This document shows, one piece after another, positions 6,407 through 8,483 of a DNA stretch of 8,483 nt. A program made the translations under genes and the position numbers. The notes under the pieces were generated by a model, which did not search any database, was not told the origin of the DNA, and saw only the letters and a list, made by a program, of their open reading frames with translations. The stretch spans positions 1-8,483 of the forward strand of contig JAGQQT010000155.1 of the NCBI GenBank assembly GCA_020426065.1. The letters are read 5' to 3'. Source of the stretch: Planctomycetaceae bacterium (GTDB taxonomy: Bacteria > Planctomycetota > Planctomycetia > Planctomycetales > Planctomycetaceae). Within the stretch, counting starts at the first letter, position 1; each line of letters begins with the position of its first letter.

Positions 6407-6821
6407 AGGTCGAAGAACGCGGGAGCGGATTGAGGAGCGAGTGAGCCAGTGGGCGGCTGGTGGTGTGCGCGTTGATGTGGAAGGGATGCGGGTTTGTGAC
6501 GTGGTGCTGGTGGGGCGGGAGTCGCGGAACGGATACGTCTACACGGAAGAAGCGTTACGGAATGCGGTGGGATTGTATGAAGGGCGTCCGGTGTTTCTGG
6601 ATCATGCTCCGCGAGGTCAGCGGCCGCTGGAGCGGAGTGCGCGGGATCTGGTGGGGACGATACGAGAGGTGAAGTATGAAGAGGGTCGGATTCGGGGAAG
6701 CATTGATGTTGTTGATACTGAGTCAGGTCGTACTTTCCTGGCGATGGCGAATGCGGGAGCGTCACATGTCGGAATGAGTCATGTGGTGCTGGCGTGTCGG
6801 AGTCGGGATGGGAGCAAGGTG
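6390..6821 (+). CDS. Prohead-protease-like capsid maturation protein, 3' end lost at the adapter junction
   Basis: Likely the protease that cleaves scaffold and capsid proteins during phage head maturation; genes of this kind normally follow the portal gene. 144 genuine codons are visible. Seen: NGYVYTEEALRNAVGLYEGRPVFLDHAPRG with DH at 71-72, VGTIREVKYEEGRIRGSI (88-105), and VGMSHVV with Ser130-His131, resembling the His/Ser motifs of assemblin-fold prohead proteases (catalytic roles inferred). The family normally continues past this point with a conserved C-terminal part, which is missing. After codon 144 (GTG, 6819-6821) the frame reads Phe-Phe-Phe-Glu and stops at 6836, but those codons come from the poly-T and adapter artefact, so the stop is not real. 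The ATG start overlaps the portal stop by 17 bases and has AGGGAGG at 6378-6384. Coding-strand G bias is like that of the portal gene. Confidence 0.65.
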
Positions 6822-6889
6822 TTTTTTTTTGAATAGTTCATCAGTCTCCGAGATGTACTGTCTTCCCCTACACGTCGCTCTTCCGATCT
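6822..6889 (+). other. Illumina P5/TruSeq adapter and homopolymer left in the assembly
   Basis: Bases 6857-6889 match the 33-base Illumina TruSeq universal adapter end at 29 positions, with an unbroken match over the last 14 bases (CGCTCTTCCGATCT, 6876-6889). The match continues upstream without gaps through the rest of the 58-base P5 oligonucleotide to 6832 (15 of 25; 44 of 58 overall, including CCGAGAT at 6848-6854). Just before it are G and nine T (6822-6830). Read on the minus strand, this is genome, then adapter, then poly-A, the usual pattern of a read running through a short insert past the adapter end, with errors rising along the read. It is a library artefact that joins two unlinked pieces of sequence. 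Confidence 0.95.
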
Positions 6890-7676
6890 CCGCAGCTGAG
6901 AGCAGTACGAGGATCAGAATGAAAGAAAAGGCTGGCAGTGAAAGTTCCTGCTGATCCTGACGGATGACACGATTCAGCCACCAGAAGCAGAGGGGTCTGA
7001 CCAGAAAAGCGATTGCCAGGATAAACAGGATTGTCTTGCCAAGCATGATCGTCATCGGAAGCAGGCTGAAATCCCCATGAATGCCCGAACTGACCGTCGC
7101 CAGCAGAATCCAGCCCAACGCATCATCAATGGCCGCAGCGGAAATCGTCAGAACTCCAAGAGCTGTGCGGGTGATCTGGAATTCCATCATGATGCGGCCC
7201 AGAATCGGAATCGCAGTGATGGAAAGAGCGGTTGCGGTAAATAGAACAAAGCCCGGCAGGCTGTGCTCGGCAGCCAGGCGAGCATGCAGACTCCAGGCCA
7301 GCAACGCTCCCAGTGTAAAGGGAAGCACCATCCCGCAGGTGGCGACGGCGGCGGCCGTTTTTCCGGTTTTTTTCAGCCAGCCAAAATCGAATTCGAGGCC
7401 GATGATGAACATCAGCAGAATCAACCCCAGTTGTCCCAGCAGCAGCAGAGAACTGGATGTTTCGGCCGGAAACAGGATGCCTGAAAGTTCAGGATTCAGT
7501 CTCCCCAGGCAGGATGGCCCCAGCAATAGACCAGTGGCAATCTCTCCTACCACTTGTGGTTGCCCCCAGCGGGCAAGAAGCCAGCCACCCAGACGGGCTG
7601 CCCCAATGATAATGACCAGCTGCATGATGATTTGCAGCAGAAAAGCTTCGGTATCGATTGCAGACGCCAGAATCAA
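6890..7676 (-). CDS. Cation/proton antiporter (CPA2, Na_H_Exchanger), C-terminus lost at the adapter junction
   Basis: Inner-membrane exchanger of Na+ or K+ for protons, used in pH and ion balance. 262 genuine residues are visible; complete members have 380-430 or, with a TrkA-type domain, over 600. Seen: about seven or eight hydrophobic segments, ARLGGWLLARWGQPQVVGEIATGLLLGPS (27-55), GLEFDF (93-98), SITAIPILGR (152-161) and AAIDDALGW (181-189), whose Asp pair 184-185 is the ion-binding motif of CPA2 proteins. The open frame continues to 6762, but everything after residue 262 (EIGRATCRG and onward) is translated adapter and then antisense of the phage gene. The start is uncertain: a TTG at 7676 without a clear ribosome site, or an ATG at 7625. 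An in-frame stop at 7689-7691 bounds it. It lies 139 bases after the ATP-grasp gene on the same strand. Confidence 0.85.
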
Positions 7677-7725
7677 AGGGGTCGATGCTCAGGTGGGTAA
7701 TATTGGGGGAGTCTCTTTTGGCACG

Positions 7726-7752
7726 ATTATACGGTGCGTTGAAGAAAAGCAA
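7726..7752 (-). promoter_or_regulatory. Candidate promoter of the antiporter gene
   Basis: On the minus strand a perfect TATAAT (7726-7731) lies 15 bases after TTGCTT (7747-7752; 4 of 6 to the -35 consensus), or 16 after TTTGCT. It sits about 50 bases upstream of the TTG start. A 10-bp palindrome AATTCGAATT (7752-7761) abuts the -35 and could be an operator. The spacer is shorter than the optimal 17. Confidence 0.4.
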
Positions 7753-7815
7753 ATTCGAATTGTGTCCAGGAGATGAGATTCCCCAGAGGCATTTTTAGAA
7801 GACCCATTCTTTTGC

Positions 7816-8483
7816 TCACGGAGTGGAAATGTTTTCCATCATGCGGGCAAAAGCATTGGCAAACCGTGCAGGCGAGTCGGGATCGTAAGGGAAATAGAGA
7901 CTTGGCTCGATCAGTTCCACTTCCATGACAGCTGGTGGTCCGGAGTCGAGCCGAACCAGGTCCACGCGGGCGTAAAGAGTTCTTTCCGGTAACTGGCACA
8001 TCACTTCATCAGCCAGTTTTCGGAAATCCGTTTCGGGTTCCCATGCCTGCAGTTGCCCGCCATGCTCTTCCTGGACCCGAAAGTCTCCGGCGGCAGGCTT
8101 TTTCAGGATCGCATGGCTGTACTGACCAGCAAAATAGAACAGAGAGATCTCACCTGTGGTTTGAATGCTCCGGACAAACGGTTGAGCCAGAAACGGTCGA
8201 CTCTGATAATGACCTTCAGCAGCCTGCCAGTTGGATGTCGTTCGACCCCGGATCAGGCGATAGGCAAAGTCCGCATTGGCACCGATGAGTGGTTTCACCA
8301 CGATTTCATCAGTCTCCAGATCGTCGTGTATGGTCTCCGGGTTCAACTGCCCAAAAGTGTCAAACCAGCGGGTTGGAACAATCGAAATGCCCCGCTCCTG
8401 TAAATCTCGCAGGTAAGTTTTCCGGATATTCCAGCGAACAATTTCCAGCGAGTTCAGCAGGATGGTACTGGAGGCAATTTCTT
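7816..8483 (-). CDS. ATP-grasp domain protein (RimK/DcsG-like), 5' end outside the window
   Basis: ATP-grasp enzymes join a carboxylate to an amine or thiol via an acyl phosphate. A TTG at 8346 might be taken as the start, but the frame stays open with convincing protein to the window edge (45 more codons, including LLNSLEIVRWNIRKTYLRDL and GISIVPTRW), so the gene is partial at its 5' end and 221 codons are visible. Seen, from the edge: IVVKPLIGANADFAYRL with the ATP-binding Lys63, LAQPFVRSIQTTGEISLFYF, SHAILKKPAAGDFRVQEEHGG (122-142), YARVDLV with Arg172 and Asp174, and MEVELIEPSLYF with the metal-binding acidic residues Glu189 and Glu192. The closest family I recognise is the COG0189 group including RimK, glutathione synthetase-like proteins and the O-ureido-D-serine cyclo-ligase DcsG. 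The substrate cannot be assigned. The stop is TGA at 7816-7818, upstream of the antiporter gene. Confidence 0.82.
   Translation of the reverse strand, partial: EIASSTILLNSLEIVRWNIRKTYLRDLQERGISIVPTRWFDTFGQLNPETIHDDLETDEIVVKPLIGANADFAYRLIRGRTTSNWQAAEGHYQSRPFLAQPFVRSIQTTGEISLFYFAGQYSHAILKKPAAGDFRVQEEHGGQLQAWEPETDFRKLADEVMCQLPERTLYARVDLVRLDSGPPAVMEVELIEPSLYFPYDPDSPARFANAFARMMENISTP

Noticed and set aside
5400..6765. Long open antisense frames on the minus strand (5400-5975 and 6163-6765, about 190-200 codons each) opposite the phage genes
   Set aside because: They are Pro/Ser/His-rich with no recognisable motif. The G-rich sense strand leaves few antisense stop codons, which explains them.
6822..6830. 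T9 tract as a terminator or phase-variation homopolymer in the phage protease gene
   Set aside because: No stem precedes it, and it lies directly next to the adapter where read-through poly-A is expected. It is the only run of this length I saw in the window.
6762..6889. A novel C-terminal extension of the antiporter, or convergent overlap between it and the phage gene
   Set aside because: The sequence is Illumina adapter followed by antisense of the phage gene.
7081..7776. Plus-strand open frame of about 231 codons opposite the antiporter
   Set aside because: The opposite strand encodes clear antiporter motifs, whereas this frame gives Arg/Ser/Pro-rich sequence with no similarity I recognise.
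1..8483. CRISPR array, tRNA/rRNA, transposase, integrase, toxin-antitoxin or other defence system
   Set aside because: I looked for repeat-spacer periodicity, cloverleaf-like sequence and family motifs on both strands and found none.

Overview
The window looks like a planctomycete chromosome (Planctomycetia, possibly near Gimesia or Rubinisphaera; the genus is inference). The pointers are a fused dehydroquinate dehydratase/shikimate dehydrogenase, a type III pantothenate kinase, moderate GC content, a long Cys-poor prepilin peptidase and a lambda-type phage portal protein of a kind I associate with planctomycete genomes.

Layout, left to right. (1) 4-798 (-): coaX, coenzyme A synthesis. (2) 932-1219 (+): a small ABM-fold monooxygenase, divergent from coaX. 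(3) 1403-4876 (+): a likely operon of aroDE (shikimate pathway steps 3 and 4), aroK (step 5) and a type IV prepilin peptidase whose start overlaps the aroK stop by 4 bases. (4) 4924-4946: a perfect 9-bp stem hairpin. (5) 5030-6821 (+): two phage head genes, a lambda-family portal protein and the start of a prohead-protease-like protein. They overlap by 17 bases, are strikingly G-rich on the coding strand, and have no terminase gene in front. (6) 6822-6889: not biological. It is an error-containing copy of the Illumina P5/TruSeq adapter (29 of 33 bases match in the insert-proximal part, 44 of 58 overall), preceded by nine T that fit the poly-A seen when a read runs past the adapter end. (7) 6890-7676 (-): the N-terminal 262 residues of a CPA2-type cation/proton antiporter, cut off by the adapter. 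(8) 7816-8483 (-): an ATP-grasp enzyme resembling RimK/DcsG, whose 5' end lies outside the window.

The main conclusion is that this window is a chimera joined through adapter sequence. The phage protease loses its 3' end and the antiporter its C-terminus, and linkage between the left part (1-6821) and the right part (6890-8483) is unsupported. The right part may come from the same genome, but not necessarily from this place. The phage protein's stop codon and the last 42 residues of the antiporter reading frame are artefacts.

I did not find a previously undescribed biological system. The real biological points of interest are the orphan-looking, strand-biased phage head module beside housekeeping genes, the compact aroDE-aroK-prepilin peptidase operon, and several hairpins in its spacers. 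No tRNA, rRNA, CRISPR array, insertion sequence or transposase was seen, and no gap between genes exceeds 300 bases.
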